DNA of 64,000 nucleotides from Buttiauxella selenatireducens (GTDB lineage Bacteria; Pseudomonadota; Gammaproteobacteria; Enterobacterales; Enterobacteriaceae), in assembly GCF_031432975.1 (NCBI RefSeq), contig NZ_CP133838.1, positions 3,286,001 to 3,350,000 of the forward strand, written 5' to 3'. Position 1 is the stretch's first letter; every line of letters begins with the position of its first letter. The notes beneath the pieces were generated by a model that did not search any database, was not told the DNA's origin, and was given only the letters and a program-made list of their open reading frames with translations. Shown piece after piece: positions 47,069 through 57,321 of the stretch. The translations under genes were made by a program, and so were the position numbers.

Positions 47069-48604
47069 TTACATAGTGCGCCGGGCGAAATCTTTCACTC
47101 TGAATCCCAGAGCCGTGAGCGTGGCAAAATATGCTGCAATACCGGCCACCACAACGCCCATCAGACGCAGTATACGGAACGGCATCGTGCCATGATCCCA
47201 CGCGGGCATAATCTGCATCATACCGACCAGAACGGCGGCCATCACAATCACACCGGCAAACAGACGCCACAGAAACGCGCCCCACCCCGGTTGAGGCTGG
47301 AATATTTTTTGTTTACGTAGTTGCCAGTATAGCAGGCTGGCATTCAGACACGCCCCCAGACCAATCGACAATGACAGCCCGGCGTGCTTAAGCGGGCCGA
47401 TAAACGCAAGGTTCATTACCTGAGTCATAATCAGCGTGACGATAGCGATTTTGACCGGTGTTTTGATGTCCTGACGCGAATAGAAGCCCGGTGCCAGCAC
47501 TTTCACGACAATCAGCCCCATCAAACCGACGGAATACGCCACCAGCGCACGTTGCGTCATCAACGCATCAAAGGCCGTGAATTTACCGTACTGGAACAAC
47601 GATACCGTCAGCGGTTTGGCCAGAATCCCCAACGCCACCGCACTGGGTAAAGCCAGCAAGAAACATAAACGCAAACCCCAGTCCATCAGGCGCGAGTATT
47701 CGTCATGGTTGCCACTGGCAAAGCTTTTCGCCAGCGAAGGCAGGAGAATCGTACCCAACGCCACGCCCAACACGCCGGATGGGAATTCCATCAAACGGTC
47801 AGCGTAATACATCCATGAAACCGAGCCGGAGGCGAGAAACGAGGCAAAAATGGTGTTGATGATTAAGGAAATCTGGCTGACGGAAACCCCGAGGATCGCA
47901 GGCCCCATCTGCTTGATGACACGCATCGCGCCTGCATCTTTAAGGTTTACGCGCGGCAGAACCAGCATGCCAATCTTTTTAAGATGAGGTAACTGATATG
48001 CCAATTGCAGCACGCCACCCACCGTCACCGCCCAGGCCAGCGCCAGAATCGGCGGGTTAAAGTACGGAGCGGCAAACAGTGCGAAACCGATCATACTGAG
48101 GTTCAGGAACGTCGGCGCAAAAGCCGGGACCGAGAAACGGTTCCAGGTGTTAAGAATGGCTCCACACAGCGAGGCCAGTGAGATCAGGAAAATATAGGGG
48201 AAGGTTATCCGCAGCAAGCTGGAAGTCAGATTGAATTTGTCTGCGGTATCCGCAAAACCGGGGGCAGTCACCAGGATAACCCACGGAGCGGCAATCATCC
48301 CGATGACAGTGACCACCGCCAGCGCGAGCGTCAGCAACCCTGAGACATAAGAGACAAATACGCGCGTGGCATCTTCGCCCTGCTTACTTTTGTACTCAGC
48401 AAGTATTGGCACAAACGCCTGCGAGAAGGCCCCTTCGGCAAAAATACGACGCAATAAGTTTGGCAGTTTGAAGGCCACAAAAAAGGCATCCGTCGCCATC
48501 CCTGCCCCAAAAACCCTTGCCACAATGGCGTCACGTGCAAATCCCAGCACGCGAGAAAACATCGTCATCGAGCTGACTGCTGCCAGCGATTTTAATAAAT
48601 TCAT
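47069..48604 (-). CDS. murJ: Lipid II flippase MurJ (MviN)
   Basis: Essential inner-membrane MOP-superfamily transporter that moves lipid II to the periplasm. The 511 aa equal E. coli; fourteen membrane helices are expected. The N-terminal [25 protein letters not shown] with key Arg residues and [19 protein letters not shown] are conserved. ATG at 48604 chosen over one at 48622 by match to E. coli. A perfect 10-bp hairpin lies 23 nt upstream. Confidence 0.97.
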   Translation of the reverse strand: MNLLKSLAAVSSMTMFSRVLGFARDAIVARVFGAGMATDAFFVAFKLPNLLRRIFAEGAFSQAFVPILAEYKSKQGEDATRVFVSYVSGLLTLALAVVTVIGMIAAPWVILVTAPGFADTADKFNLTSSLLRITFPYIFLISLASLCGAILNTWNRFSVPAFAPTFLNLSMIGFALFAAPYFNPPILALAWAVTVGGVLQLAYQLPHLKKIGMLVLPRVNLKDAGAMRVIKQMGPAILGVSVSQISLIINTIFASFLASGSVSWMYYADRLMEFPSGVLGVALGTILLPSLAKSFASGNHDEYSRLMDWGLRLCFLLALPSAVALGILAKPLTVSLFQYGKFTAFDALMTQRALVAYSVGLMGLIVVKVLAPGFYSRQDIKTPVKIAIVTLIMTQVMNLAFIGPLKHAGLSLSIGLGACLNASLLYWQLRKQKIFQPQPGWGAFLWRLFAGVIVMAAVLVGMMQIMPAWDHGTMPFRILRLMGVVVAGIAAYFATLTALGFRVKDFARRTM

Positions 48605-48626
48605 TATTATGTGGTTCCACAAACAT

Positions 48627-48649
48627 CAACGCCTGCTGGGCAGGCGTTG
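48627..48649. other. Perfect hairpin in the murJ leader
   Basis: CAACGCCTGC-TGG-GCAGGCGTTG: a 10-bp stem with a 3-nt loop, 22 bp before the murJ ATG and 72 bp after the mviM stop. There is no T-run on the minus strand, so a simple terminator is unlikely. Confidence 0.6.
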
Positions 48650-48720
48650 TAATGGGCATTTCGTTCAGGCGCTTATAGTACCGATACACAGCCGAAATAC
48701 TACTATCAGATGTTACTGGG

Positions 48721-49644
48721 TTATTCGCTCATCGCTTCACGCCATAGTTTTTCAACCACGCGCTGCGCCATGAGCGCTTGCTCACCCGAGGTTTCAGGAA
48801 CCGTCTGATTTGCCACGCAATCGAGGAAATGACGCGCACAGCCCACAAAACCACGCTGTTCAAGGGTAGTTTGCCAGCCAGGAATGGGGCGATTCACCAC
48901 CCCGTTTCCGCACTCCTCGCGCCACTCACGCATATCCGTTACATCGAATAATCCCCCGTCGGTGACCGCTTGCACCCACTCACGCTGGCTCCCTGCACGA
49001 CGATGCATGCTGGTGGTGATTTGCAAATTACCGCGGGCAAAATGATGCTCAGCAAACAGCATTTGCCCCTGGTCGTTAGTTTGTAACGACCCGCTTTGCA
49101 GTTGCGCTTCCCCACCGGCCAGCCACAGCGCGGTATCAACAACATGCAGATAATCATCAAGCAACGTAAAGCGCAGATCGTTTGGCCCGACGCTGTCAGC
49201 ACGGTGTTTGTCCATGCGCAGCGATGCGCCATGGGCCAGTTTGGTTTTCAAATCCTGATACAGCGGAGAGAAGCGGCGGTTAAAACCAACCATCAGCGTG
49301 CGCTTTTGCTTCTGCGCCATTTCCACTAAACGCTCGGCGTCTGCAAGGTTTTCTGCCAGCGGTTTATCAACACAAACGTTAACGCCCGCCTGCAATAACT
49401 CGCTGACTACCGCGTAATGGCTGCTCGTCGCACTGTGTACGAATACCGCATCACATTGCGCTGCCAGTGCAGAAATAGAAGGAACGTAGGGGATACGGTA
49501 ACTATCACAGACCTTCTGCGCTTTGGTTTGCGTTGGGGAAAAAGCCCCCTGAAGCGTCCATTCACTGGCCGCGGTTAATACCGGTAGCCACGCTTTTTGG
49601 GCGATGCCACCCAAACCAACAACGCCGACGCGAAGTTTAGTCAT
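48721..49644 (-). CDS. mviM: MviM (YceM), Gfo/Idh/MocA-family oxidoreductase
   Basis: Predicted NAD(P)-dependent dehydrogenase, 307 aa as in E. coli, substrate unknown. Rossmann motif VGVVGLGGIAQKAW (6-19), family motif CVDKPLAEN (about 91-99) with the catalytic Lys, and DYLHVVDTALW. It starts 3 bp after yceH and precedes murJ by 116 bp. This yceH-mviM-murJ order is conserved in enterobacteria. Confidence 0.94.
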   Translation of the reverse strand: MTKLRVGVVGLGGIAQKAWLPVLTAASEWTLQGAFSPTQTKAQKVCDSYRIPYVPSISALAAQCDAVFVHSATSSHYAVVSELLQAGVNVCVDKPLAENLADAERLVEMAQKQKRTLMVGFNRRFSPLYQDLKTKLAHGASLRMDKHRADSVGPNDLRFTLLDDYLHVVDTALWLAGGEAQLQSGSLQTNDQGQMLFAEHHFARGNLQITTSMHRRAGSQREWVQAVTDGGLFDVTDMREWREECGNGVVNRPIPGWQTTLEQRGFVGCARHFLDCVANQTVPETSGEQALMAQRVVEKLWREAMSE

Positions 49645-49647
49645 TCA

Positions 49648-50298
49648 TTAATCCCCAAGATGGGCGAGCAGTGAATCGAGACGTTGTTTGAGCTCGGCAA
49701 CTTCGTTTTCAAGCTGTTCAACTCGGGCCGTTAAATCATCACCCGGTGGCGCAACACTCTCGGAACTGATGGTCTGTGATGCATCCACTTCGCCGCTAAA
49801 GAGGTGCATATAGCGGCTTTCACGTTTGCCTGGCTCACGCGGTAAACGCACGACGAATGGGCCATCTTCGCGGTTGGCAAGATTTTCGAGCGTCGCTTCA
49901 ACTTGCGCCATATCGCTGAATTCGAACATTCTTCCGGCGCGAGAACGTAATTCACCTGGCGTCTGGGCGCCACGTAATAACAGTATTGTCACCACCGCCA
50001 CTTCAGCGGCTGAAAGTTTCAGGTCGCCAAACTCGGAATTACAGAATCGCTGCTCATACTTTGTCACGCGATTACCAAACCCGCTGACGGTACGTAAAAA
50101 GTGGCGCTTGACCAGCGTATCCAGCGTTTCTTGCACGTCATGCTCTTTCAGATCCATGACCGGTTCACGGTTGGTTTTCTGATTACACGCCGTCACGACG
50201 CCGTTGACCGACATGGGATATTGTTCAGGCGTGGTCACCTGCTTTTCCATCAGGCTACCTACAACTCGCGCTTCAACCGCAGTTAACTGATATTTCAT
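49648..50298 (-). CDS. yceH: YceH, DUF480 winged-helix protein
   Basis: 216 aa (E. coli 215). Two winged-helix units: [30 protein letters not shown] at the N-terminus and [26 protein letters not shown] in the middle; a C-terminal coiled coil ([24 protein letters not shown]) suggests oligomers. Role unproven; DNA binding is possible from the fold. Confidence 0.94.
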   Translation of the reverse strand: MKYQLTAVEARVVGSLMEKQVTTPEQYPMSVNGVVTACNQKTNREPVMDLKEHDVQETLDTLVKRHFLRTVSGFGNRVTKYEQRFCNSEFGDLKLSAAEVAVVTILLLRGAQTPGELRSRAGRMFEFSDMAQVEATLENLANREDGPFVVRLPREPGKRESRYMHLFSGEVDASQTISSESVAPPGDDLTARVEQLENEVAELKQRLDSLLAHLGD

Positions 50299-50307
50299 TT
50301 CACGTCC

Positions 50308-50892
50308 TTAACGGCCAGGGGTCCATTCTTTGGTGGTGAGCGCGGTCAGAACATGATCCCGCCACACACCATCAATCAGTAAATACTCTTTGGCATAGCC
50401 TTCTTTTTCAAAACCGAGGCGTGCCAGTAAATCACCGCTGCGCTGGTTATGCGGCATATAGTTCGCCATGATGCGATGAATATGCTGACTGCGCTGCATA
50501 TAACGAATCGCGGTGGTCAGCGCTTCAAACATCAAGCCCTGGCCCTGCCATTTTTCACCCAGGGAATACCCCAGATAACAGGCATGGAATGAGCCGCGCA
50601 CAACATTCGAGAAATTGGCGACGCCGCGAATCTCTTTTTCTTCAGGGTCGAGCAGCGCAAAGTAATAGGCGCTGCCTTGCTTGTGCATTTCGCTTATCAT
50701 GCCCAGTCGCGCTTGCCAGCCCGAAGGATAACAATGGCTGTCATCACGAATCGGCTCCCACGGTTTCAGGAACTGACGGTTTTCGGCGTAATAATCTGCC
50801 AGACGCCAGGCATCTCGCTCATACACCAGACGCACCACCAGGCGGTCGGTTGATAAGCGTACTTTCGGCACGTTACTGCGGTAGCCAAACAT
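50308..50892 (-). CDS. rimJ: Ribosomal protein S5 N-alanine acetyltransferase RimJ
   Basis: GNAT-fold enzyme acetylating the N-terminus of ribosomal protein S5, also linked to 30S maturation. 194 aa as in E. coli from the ATG at 50892 ([11 protein letters not shown]); a GTG two codons earlier overlaps the AGGGG ribosome site. The acetyl-CoA loop is seen as [16 protein letters not shown], followed by [16 protein letters not shown]. It is divergent from mdtH. Confidence 0.96.
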   Translation of the reverse strand: MFGYRSNVPKVRLSTDRLVVRLVYERDAWRLADYYAENRQFLKPWEPIRDDSHCYPSGWQARLGMISEMHKQGSAYYFALLDPEEKEIRGVANFSNVVRGSFHACYLGYSLGEKWQGQGLMFEALTTAIRYMQRSQHIHRIMANYMPHNQRSGDLLARLGFEKEGYAKEYLLIDGVWRDHVLTALTTKEWTPGR

Positions 50893-51133
50893 GTTCACCC
50901 CTACTCCTCACATCCCATATTTTCTTCGGCAACATAATTACTATACCTGCGGCTGGCTGCGGAAGGAAAACAACAACATGCAGATTTTACATCTGCTCAA
51001 TCTTTTTCGATTAAAGAGTTCAATCGAAGCCTTAGATTGATTAAAAAATATTGTCACATCCCTGGCTGTCAAAAACCCACATAGCAGTAGAGAATAGAAG
51101 TTCATCACACTTTTAAAATTCCCAGGAGGGGAG

Positions 51134-52342
51134 ATGTCACGGGTAGCGCAGGCCAGAAGCCTGGGTAAATACTTCTTATTGCTCGATAACATGTTAGTTG
51201 TATTAGGCTTCTTCGTGGTTTTCCCTCTAATTTCCATTCGCTTTGTCGACCAAATGGGTTGGGCTGCGCTAATGGTCGGTATTGCGCTCGGCCTGCGACA
51301 ACTGACGCAGCAGGGGTTAGGAATTTTTGGCGGCGCCATTGCTGACCGGTTCGGCGCAAAACCCATGATTGTCACCGGCATGCTGTTGCGTGCGGTCGGG
51401 TTTGCCACGATGGGTATCGCCCACGAACCCTGGTTACTGTGGCTTTCATGCTTTATCTCCGGTGTTGGTGGCACGTTATTCGACCCGCCTCGCGCCGCAC
51501 TGGTCGTTAAACTGGTTCGCCCGCATCAACGAGGGCGCTTCTTCTCAATTTTGATGATGCAAGACAGCGCGGGCGCGGTAATTGGTGCGCTGCTCGGCAG
51601 TTGGTTGCTGCAATATGATTTCCGTCTGGTTTGTGGTGCCGGTGCGGTGATGTTTGTTATTTGCGCGATCGTCAATGCCTGGTTGCTGCCTGCGTATAAA
51701 CTTTCCACCATCCGCACCCCCATGCTTGAAGGGATGGGACGCGTGCTGCGTGACAGAAGATTTGTCACGTACGTGCTGACGCTCGCCGGTTATTACATGC
51801 TTGCAGTGCAGGTCATGTTGATGCTGCCGATTATGGTCAACGAAATTGCCGGAACGCCTGCCGCCGTGAAGTGGATGTATGCCATTGAAGCCGCGCTGTC
51901 GTTGACACTGCTCTACCCGATTGCCCGCTGGAGTGAAAAACGCTTCCGCCTTGAGCAGCGCCTGATGGCTGGGTTGTTCCTGATGACACTGGCGATGCTG
52001 CCGATTGGCCTGACGAATAATCTCCAGCAGTTGTTCACGCTGATTTGCGTGTTTTACATCGGCTCAATCATTGCTGAACCTGCCCGTGAAACACTGGGTG
52101 CATCGCTCGCAGATTCCCGTGCTCGCGGGAGTTATATGGGATTCAGCCGTTTGGGTTTAGCCATTGGTGGTGCTTTAGGTTATGCCGGGGGCGGTTGGCT
52201 ATACGACGCAGGAAAAACGATCAACCAGCCGGAACTCCCGTGGATGATGCTCGGGATTATTGGCGTGATCACCTTGATTGCGCTGTGGTGGCAATTTAGC
52301 GCTAAACCGGTCGAACCGTCGATGCTTGAGCCAGGTAACTAG
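51134..52342 (+). CDS. mdtH: Multidrug efflux MFS transporter MdtH
   Basis: Inner-membrane major facilitator pump of 402 aa, equal to E. coli, with about 12 membrane helices. Over-expression in E. coli gives fluoroquinolone tolerance. The MFS motif A is [15 protein letters not shown] (about 60-74). AGGAGG lies just before the ATG. Stands alone, divergent from rimJ, with grxB 75 bp downstream. Confidence 0.95.
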   Translation: MSRVAQARSLGKYFLLLDNMLVVLGFFVVFPLISIRFVDQMGWAALMVGIALGLRQLTQQGLGIFGGAIADRFGAKPMIVTGMLLRAVGFATMGIAHEPWLLWLSCFISGVGGTLFDPPRAALVVKLVRPHQRGRFFSILMMQDSAGAVIGALLGSWLLQYDFRLVCGAGAVMFVICAIVNAWLLPAYKLSTIRTPMLEGMGRVLRDRRFVTYVLTLAGYYMLAVQVMLMLPIMVNEIAGTPAAVKWMYAIEAALSLTLLYPIARWSEKRFRLEQRLMAGLFLMTLAMLPIGLTNNLQQLFTLICVFYIGSIIAEPARETLGASLADSRARGSYMGFSRLGLAIGGALGYAGGGWLYDAGKTINQPELPWMMLGIIGVITLIALWWQFSAKPVEPSMLEPGN

Positions 52343-52417
52343 TTTGCGGCCCTCATTTTTCTCTACCATACTGAAAAGTTGACGGATTTAGTCCGTAAAT
52401 CAAAATGGAGGAATAAC

Positions 52418-53065
52418 GTGAAGCTTTATATCTACGATCACTGCCCTTTTTGCCTCAAAGCACGCATGATTTTTGGCTTAAAGAATATCCCCATTGAGCT
52501 AAATGTTCTGCTAAATGACGATGAAGCCACCCCGACAAAAATGGTTGGCAAGAAAGTGGTGCCCATCTTGCAAAAAGACGACAGCCGCTATATGCCTGAA
52601 AGCATGGATATCGTGCACTACGTCGATAAGCTTGATGGCGAACCACTGCTGACGGGGAGTACCCACGCGGCTATTAGTGACTGGTTGCGCCACGTCAATA
52701 GCTATGTTCAACAGTTGCTCCTTCCCCGTATTGCTAAAGCTCCCTTTGATGAGTTTGCCACACCGGAAGCGCGGGCTTATTTCGTCCACAAGAAAGAGGC
52801 GATGAGCGGTTCTTTCGCTGACCACCTCTCGCATTCGCCGGGCCTTATCAAGAAAATATCAGACGATCTGCGCAAGCTCGATAAACTCATTGTGCAACCT
52901 AATGCAGTCAATGGTGAACTATCTGATGATGATATTCATCTATTCCCACTGCTGCGTAACTTGACGCTGGTTGCCGGAATTGAGTGGCCAAGCCGTGTGG
53001 CGGCGTACCGCGATAATATGGCCAAACAGACGCAAATTAATCTGCTTTCATCCCACGCAATTTAA
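52418..53065 (+). CDS. grxB: Glutaredoxin 2
   Basis: GST-like glutaredoxin of 215 aa, as in E. coli, reducing disulfides with glutathione. The active site C9-PF-C12 (E. coli CPYC, so Phe replaces Tyr) lies in YDHCPFCLKAR, and the GST C-terminal helical domain follows. Start is a GTG at 52418 with GGAGG 7 nt upstream, giving the E. coli N-terminus MKLYIYDHCP; the longer frame from 52379 is rejected. Confidence 0.96.
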   Translation: MKLYIYDHCPFCLKARMIFGLKNIPIELNVLLNDDEATPTKMVGKKVVPILQKDDSRYMPESMDIVHYVDKLDGEPLLTGSTHAAISDWLRHVNSYVQQLLLPRIAKAPFDEFATPEARAYFVHKKEAMSGSFADHLSHSPGLIKKISDDLRKLDKLIVQPNAVNGELSDDDIHLFPLLRNLTLVAGIEWPSRVAAYRDNMAKQTQINLLSSHAI

Positions 53066-53088
53066 TTGCCGTTAAGGCTTTTCCCCAG

Positions 53089-53115
53089 AGCGGGTAAGCA
53101 TAATGCTCACCCGCT
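53089..53115 (+). terminator. Hairpin after grxB
   Basis: AGCGGGTAAGCAT and AATGCTCACCCGCT arms (one mismatch), no T-run. It may end or protect the grxB transcript. Confidence 0.45.
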
Positions 53116-53236
53116 GCATTCGCCCCTGCAAGACTTGCAATCTGGTTTTCAGTTTTTTCCGGTAGCACTACCTGCACGATTAGATCATGATGTTGCATGT
53201 CAGGATCTGTTTCAAAGCAGCATGTTAAGGAACTCC

Positions 53237-53797
53237 ATGAAAAAGATAGTTTTAGCCGCAGCATTAATACTCTGCGGATTAGTGGTGGGTTGTAATCAGC
53301 TAACGCAATACACCGTCAGCGAACAGGAAATCAACCACGCGCTGCAAAAACGCAATAATTTCTCTAAAGATATTGGCCTGCCAGGCGTTGCCGATGCCCA
53401 TATTGTATTGAACAATTTAACCAGTGCGATTGGCCGTGAAGAAGCGAATAAAGTCACGTTAACAGGTGATGCCAAACTGGAAATGACATCGATTTTCGGC
53501 GATCAAAAAGCCAACATCAAACTGAAGCTAAAAGCGTTACCAACGTTCAATAAAGAGCAAGGCGCAATTTATTTGCAAGAAATGGAAGTAGTAGACGCGA
53601 CTGTCGAACCTCAAAAAATGCAAACCATTGTCCAGACACTTATTCCGTATCTGAATCAGTCACTGCGCAATTACTTCAATCAACAACCGGCTTACGTGTT
53701 GGGTGAAGACCGCAGTACCGGTGAGAATCTGGCTAAAAAATACGCTAAAGGGATTGAAGTTAAGCCCGGCGAAATTGTGATTCCTTTCACTGAGTAA
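53237..53797 (+). CDS. yceB: YceB, lipoprotein of the DUF1439 family
   Basis: Predicted lipoprotein of 186 aa, as in E. coli; function unknown, its fold is related to lipid-binding tubular domains. Lipobox LVVGC (Cys19). Core IGLPGVADAHIVLNNL and C-terminal GIEVKPGEIVIPFTE are conserved. The ATG at 53237 has TAAGGA 6 nt upstream. A long in-frame upstream extension has no support. Confidence 0.94.
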   Translation: MKKIVLAAALILCGLVVGCNQLTQYTVSEQEINHALQKRNNFSKDIGLPGVADAHIVLNNLTSAIGREEANKVTLTGDAKLEMTSIFGDQKANIKLKLKALPTFNKEQGAIYLQEMEVVDATVEPQKMQTIVQTLIPYLNQSLRNYFNQQPAYVLGEDRSTGENLAKKYAKGIEVKPGEIVIPFTE

Positions 53798-53808
53798 TTA
53801 TCACTACA

Positions 53809-53838
53809 TTGGGGAGGGTCGTACCCGCTCCTCCCCAA
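53809..53838 (+). terminator. Hairpin after yceB
   Basis: TTGGGGAGG and CCTCCCCAA, a perfect 9-bp stem with a 12-nt loop, followed by only a weak T content. Confidence 0.6.
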
Positions 53839-53863
53839 GAAAATCTCAACGAAAATGGTGCAA

Positions 53864-53879
53864 AGCGAAACGTTTGCGC
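53864..53879. promoter_or_regulatory. PurR-like operator upstream of pyrC
   Basis: AGCGAAACGTTTGCGC contains the core AAACGTTTGCG of the PurR consensus ACGCAAACGTTTGCGT (11 of 11 core bases, 12 of 16 overall), just upstream of the -10. PurR represses pyrC in E. coli. Confidence 0.75.
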
Positions 53880-53892
53880 TTATTCTTTGTGT

Positions 53893-53936
53893 CCGGCACA
53901 AATCATCGTTAAATCCTTCCTAGCCGGAGCACTTTC
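53893..53936 (+). promoter_or_regulatory. pyrC leader with pyrimidine-sensitive start-site hairpin
   Basis: A -10 TATTCT (53881-53886) is followed 6 nt later by CCGG at the start site. TCCGGC (53892-53897) is complementary to GCCGGA (53923-53928), which holds the Shine-Dalgarno. As known for enterobacterial pyrC, starts at C under high CTP give a transcript that can hide the ribosome site, and later starts at G under low CTP do not. Confidence 0.75.
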
Positions 53937-54983
53937 ATGACCGTATTACCTCAGGTATTAAAAATTCGCCGCCCAGATGACTGGCATGTTCACCTTCGTG
54001 ATGGTGACATGTTAAAAACGGTGGTGCCTTATACCAGCGAAACTTATGGTCGCGCGATTGTCATGCCAAACCTGGTGCCGCCAGTCACAACGGTCGAAGC
54101 CGCCATTGCCTATCGCCAGCGTATTCTGGATGCCGTACCGCAGGGGCATAATTTCGAACCCCTGATGACCTGTTATCTCACCGATTCTTTAGACCCGAAC
54201 GAAGTTGAACGTGGGTTTAATGAAAACGTGTTTACCGCAGCAAAACTCTATCCTGCCAATGCGACAACGAACTCAAGCCATGGTGTCACCAGCACCGCCG
54301 CGATTTTACCGGTGCTTGAGCGCATGCAAAAAATCGGCATGCCGCTGCTTATTCACGGCGAAGTGACGCACGCTGACATTGATATTTTTGACCGTGAAGC
54401 GCGTTTTATCGAAACCGTCCTTGAGCCTTTGCGCCAGCAATTACCGGAACTGAAAGTGGTGTTCGAACACATCACCACCAAAGATGCCGCGCAGTATGTG
54501 AAGGAAGGAAACTCCCTGTTGGGCGCGACCATTACTCCGCAGCACCTGATGTTTAACCGCAACCACATGTTGGTTGGCGGCGTGCGCCCTCACCTGTATT
54601 GCCTGCCTATTTTAAAACGCAGCATTCATCAGGAAGCGTTGCGCGAACTGGTTGCCAGCGGATGTGACCGTGTGTTCCTCGGTACAGATTCCGCGCCACA
54701 CGCGCGTCATCGTAAAGAAGCAAGCTGTGGCTGTGCGGGTTGCTTTAACGCGCCGTCAGCCCTGGGCGCATACGCGACAGTATTTGAAGAGATGAATGCG
54801 CTTGGGCACTTTGAAGCGTTTACGTCGCTTAATGGCCCGCGTTTCTATGGCCTGCCTGTTAACGAAGAAACCATAGAGTTGGTTCGTACACCGGTCACAA
54901 TGCCAGAAATTATTGCCACCAGTGATGACAGCATCGTGCCGTTCCTGGCCGGTGAGCAAGTGAACTGGTCAGTAAAAGCTTAA
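53937..54983 (+). CDS. pyrC: Dihydroorotase
   Basis: Zinc amidohydrolase of pyrimidine synthesis, converting carbamoyl aspartate to dihydroorotate. The 348 aa equal E. coli. Metal ligands H17 and H19 (DDWHVHLRD), carboxylated K103 ([11 protein letters not shown]), plus His in LIHGE and FEHITTKDA and Asp in [11 protein letters not shown]. Has its own promoter with PurR-like operator and start-site switch. Confidence 0.98.
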   Translation: MTVLPQVLKIRRPDDWHVHLRDGDMLKTVVPYTSETYGRAIVMPNLVPPVTTVEAAIAYRQRILDAVPQGHNFEPLMTCYLTDSLDPNEVERGFNENVFTAAKLYPANATTNSSHGVTSTAAILPVLERMQKIGMPLLIHGEVTHADIDIFDREARFIETVLEPLRQQLPELKVVFEHITTKDAAQYVKEGNSLLGATITPQHLMFNRNHMLVGGVRPHLYCLPILKRSIHQEALRELVASGCDRVFLGTDSAPHARHRKEASCGCAGCFNAPSALGAYATVFEEMNALGHFEAFTSLNGPRFYGLPVNEETIELVRTPVTMPEIIATSDDSIVPFLAGEQVNWSVKA

Positions 54984-55018
54984 TTTTAACGCCCCCTGTT
55001 GCATATTGAACAATATAA

Positions 55019-55034
55019 CTGTATACATATACAG
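55019..55034. promoter_or_regulatory. LexA (SOS) box of dinI
   Basis: CTGTATACATATACAG, a perfect CTGT-N8-ACAG with an AT-rich alternating centre, 21 bp before the dinI start. Confidence 0.95.
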
Positions 55035-55055
55035 TATATTTCACAGGGGGCTGTT

Positions 55056-55301
55056 ATGCGTATTGAAGTCACTATTGCCAAAACTACATCTCTGCCACCA
55101 GGCGCTATCGACGCGCTTGCGAACGAACTTTCACGCCGAATAACTCAACACTATCCTGAAAACGAAAACCACGTTCAGGTGCGTTATGCTGCCGCTAATA
55201 ACCTCTCGGTGTTAGGTGCCAGCAAAGAAGATCGCGATCGCATTAGCGAAATATTGCAAGAGACCTGGGAAAGCGCTGACGACTGGTTTGCTGCGGATTA
55301 A
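55056..55301 (+). CDS. dinI: DNA-damage-inducible protein DinI
   Basis: Small acidic SOS protein of 81 aa (as in E. coli) that binds RecA and tunes filament activity. MRIEVTIAKTTSLPPGAIDALA and the C-terminal acidic helix EILQETWESADDWFAAD are typical. The ATG at 55056, 21 nt after the LexA box and with AGGGGG upstream, is the supported start. Confidence 0.96.
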   Translation: MRIEVTIAKTTSLPPGAIDALANELSRRITQHYPENENHVQVRYAAANNLSVLGASKEDRDRISEILQETWESADDWFAAD

Positions 55302-55650
55302 AACTCATCATGGAAGGTGGTCGGCTTAACATTGAGTCGCCGCTCATTTCAGGTAAAAAATTCCCTCGTTGTTTTTTATGCCGGGTGTCGCCATCCGGTT
55401 TTTTTATTTTTTGAAACTCACCCAGCCGGCTCATTCCACCTTTCTCTTCTTACTCAGAATCTTCCCAATAAAAAAGAATAAAGCGTCGAATTAACGCACA
55501 ATCGAACCCTGTAATGTAAAAAAAGTGTTGCAGGGTATTTATTTCTTCGTCGAAATAGCTTAATCATTGATATACTTAACTGGCTTCACATTAAACAAGC
55601 ATTAAACCTCGCGAACCGTTGTCTTAAACACACGTATAAAAGGGGTTATG
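55302..55650. other. Intergenic region between dinI and bssS
   Basis: 349 bp. It holds the dinI terminator at 55381-55407 and then AT-rich sequence, presumably with the bssS promoter and leader. I see no gene in it. Confidence 0.6.
55381..55407 (+). terminator. Terminator of dinI
   Basis: CCGGGTG and CATCCGG arms (one G-T pair) followed by a run of seven T. Confidence 0.8.
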
Positions 55651-55905
55651 ATGGAAAAAAATAGTGATGTTATCCAGACCCATCCCCTTGTTGGATGGGA
55701 CATCAGTACCGTAGATAGCTACGACGCACTGATGCTTCGCCTGCACTACCTGACCTCCAATACGCAAAAGCACGACGAAACTGAAATCGGTCAAACGTTA
55801 TGGCTGACCACGGATGTTGCCCGGCAATTTATATCAATTCTTGAAGCCGGCATTGCTAAGATTGAATCTAGTGATTACCAGGTAAGCGATTATCGTAAGC
55901 ATTGA
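55651..55905 (+). CDS. bssS: Biofilm regulator BssS
   Basis: 84 aa as in E. coli, where it affects biofilm formation and the indole and AI-2 response; the mechanism is unknown. THPLVGWDISTVDSYDALMLRLHY and TLWLTTDVARQFISILEAGIAKIES are conserved. The second of two adjacent ATG codons is chosen because AGGGG is then 5 nt away. Confidence 0.95.
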   Translation: MEKNSDVIQTHPLVGWDISTVDSYDALMLRLHYLTSNTQKHDETEIGQTLWLTTDVARQFISILEAGIAKIESSDYQVSDYRKH

Positions 55906-55929
55906 TTGCCGATGCTGCCCAAATAACAC

Positions 55930-55954
55930 AAGGCACCGTAGAGGTGCCTTTTTT
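55930..55954 (+). terminator. Terminator of bssS
   Basis: AAGGCACC and GGTGCCTT arms and a T-run. Confidence 0.9.
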
Positions 55955-55992
55955 ATTATTCTGTTTTGGCACAAAGAGAGGAGAAAAGCGCC

Positions 55993-57123
55993 ATGCATTA
56001 TGACCTTATCATCGTCGGAAGTGGGTCTGTGGGTGCCGCCGCTGGCTGCTATGCAACACATTCTGGCTTGAATGTCCTGATGATCGATAGCTGTCATCCC
56101 CCTCATCAGCAAGGTAGCCACCACGGCGATACACGCCTGATGCGCCACGCCTATGGCGAAGGCGAAAAGTATGTCCCGTTGGTGTTACGCGCTCAGAAAC
56201 TTTGGGACGCATTACAGGAAATCAGCGGCGAGAAAGTGTTTCATCGCACCGGCGTGATTAATCTCGGGCCGTCTGATTCAACGTTTATCGCCACGGTGCA
56301 GCAAAGTGCGAAAAACTGGTCATTGCCGCTTGAAACATTGAGTGCTGAAGCAGTAATGACCCGTTGGCCACAGATAACCGTTCCCGAAAACTATCTCGGC
56401 TTGTTTGAGCCGAACTCTGGCGTACTGCGCAGCGAGTTGGCGATTAAGACCTATATTCGACTGGCAAACCAGGGTGGCTGTGCTCAGCTGTTTAATTGCC
56501 CTGTGACCGACATTCGTCATACCGCTGAAGGTGTGGTCGTTAACACGCAGGAAGGTGAATTCACCGCGGACAAACTGCTGATCAGTGCCGGAACGTGGGT
56601 CACCAAATTAATACCTGAACTGCCCATCACCCCGGTGCGTAAAATCTTCAGCTGGCATCAGGCGGATGGGCGCTACAGTGAAAAGAATCATTTCCCGGCT
56701 TTTACCGCCGAACTGCCTGATGGGGATCAGTATTACGGTTTCCCAGCGGGCGAGGATAACGAGCTGAAGCTCGGCAAACATAATGGCGGTCAGCCGATAA
56801 GCGAACCGCAACAGCGTAAGCCCTTTGGTGCCATCGCGACGGACGGAAGTGAAGTGTTCAGCTTCTTGCGCCAGATAATGCCAGGTGTTGGCGTCTGCAT
56901 GCATGGCGCCGCCTGCACGTACGATATGTCACCGGATGAAGATTTTATTATTGATACCCTTCCGGGCCATGACAACACACTGGTGATTACCGGTTTGAGC
57001 GGACACGGATTTAAGTTCGCCTCAGTGCTTGGGGAGATAGCCTGTCAGTTTGCACTCGGCAAAGAGTGGAGCTTCGACCTTACGCCGTTCTCACTCTCGC
57101 GTTTTAAGGTTGCCATAGACTGA
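55993..57123 (+). CDS. solA: N-methyl-L-tryptophan oxidase SolA
   Basis: Cytoplasmic flavoenzyme of the monomeric sarcosine oxidase family that demethylates N-methyltryptophan and sarcosine. 376 aa (E. coli 372). FAD loop [10 protein letters not shown] (9-18), [23 protein letters not shown], and Cys308 in HGAACTYD, the site of covalent FAD. ATG at 55993; an in-frame TTG at 55966 lies before the AGGAG and is rejected. Genes yceI/yceJ, between solA and yceA in E. coli, are absent; an ERIC element fills the gap. Confidence 0.95.
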   Translation: MHYDLIIVGSGSVGAAAGCYATHSGLNVLMIDSCHPPHQQGSHHGDTRLMRHAYGEGEKYVPLVLRAQKLWDALQEISGEKVFHRTGVINLGPSDSTFIATVQQSAKNWSLPLETLSAEAVMTRWPQITVPENYLGLFEPNSGVLRSELAIKTYIRLANQGGCAQLFNCPVTDIRHTAEGVVVNTQEGEFTADKLLISAGTWVTKLIPELPITPVRKIFSWHQADGRYSEKNHFPAFTAELPDGDQYYGFPAGEDNELKLGKHNGGQPISEPQQRKPFGAIATDGSEVFSFLRQIMPGVGVCMHGAACTYDMSPDEDFIIDTLPGHDNTLVITGLSGHGFKFASVLGEIACQFALGKEWSFDLTPFSLSRFKVAID

Positions 57124-57131
57124 TGTGATTG

Positions 57132-57321
57132 ATACCCAAAATAATTCAAGTTGCAGGACAAGAGGCTTTAGCCTTTTGAACAGCGCTTGCGCTGGCCCCA
57201 AAGGGGCGAGGCTACGCCGAGTAACGCGGCGAATTCACTCCCCCCAGGAGCTTACTAAAGTAAGTGACTGGGGTGAGTGAATGAAGCCAACGCACATGCA
57301 GCTTGAAGTATGAAGGGTATT
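57132..57321. repeat. ERIC element with internal insertion, between solA and trhO
   Basis: ATACCCAAAATAATTCAAG at the left, AGTAAGTGACTGGGGTGAG in the centre, GCTTGAAGTATGAAGGGTAT at the right. The extra segment of about 65 bp (about 57160-57225) carries the same GAACAGCGCTTGCGCTGGCC and CCCAAAGGGGCGAGG as the element at 1203-1397. The right end coincides with the trhO stop codon. Confidence 0.92.

Noticed and set aside
53066-53236. N-terminal extension of YceB
   Set aside because: It would bury the lipoprotein signal; the internal ATG has a good ribosome site.
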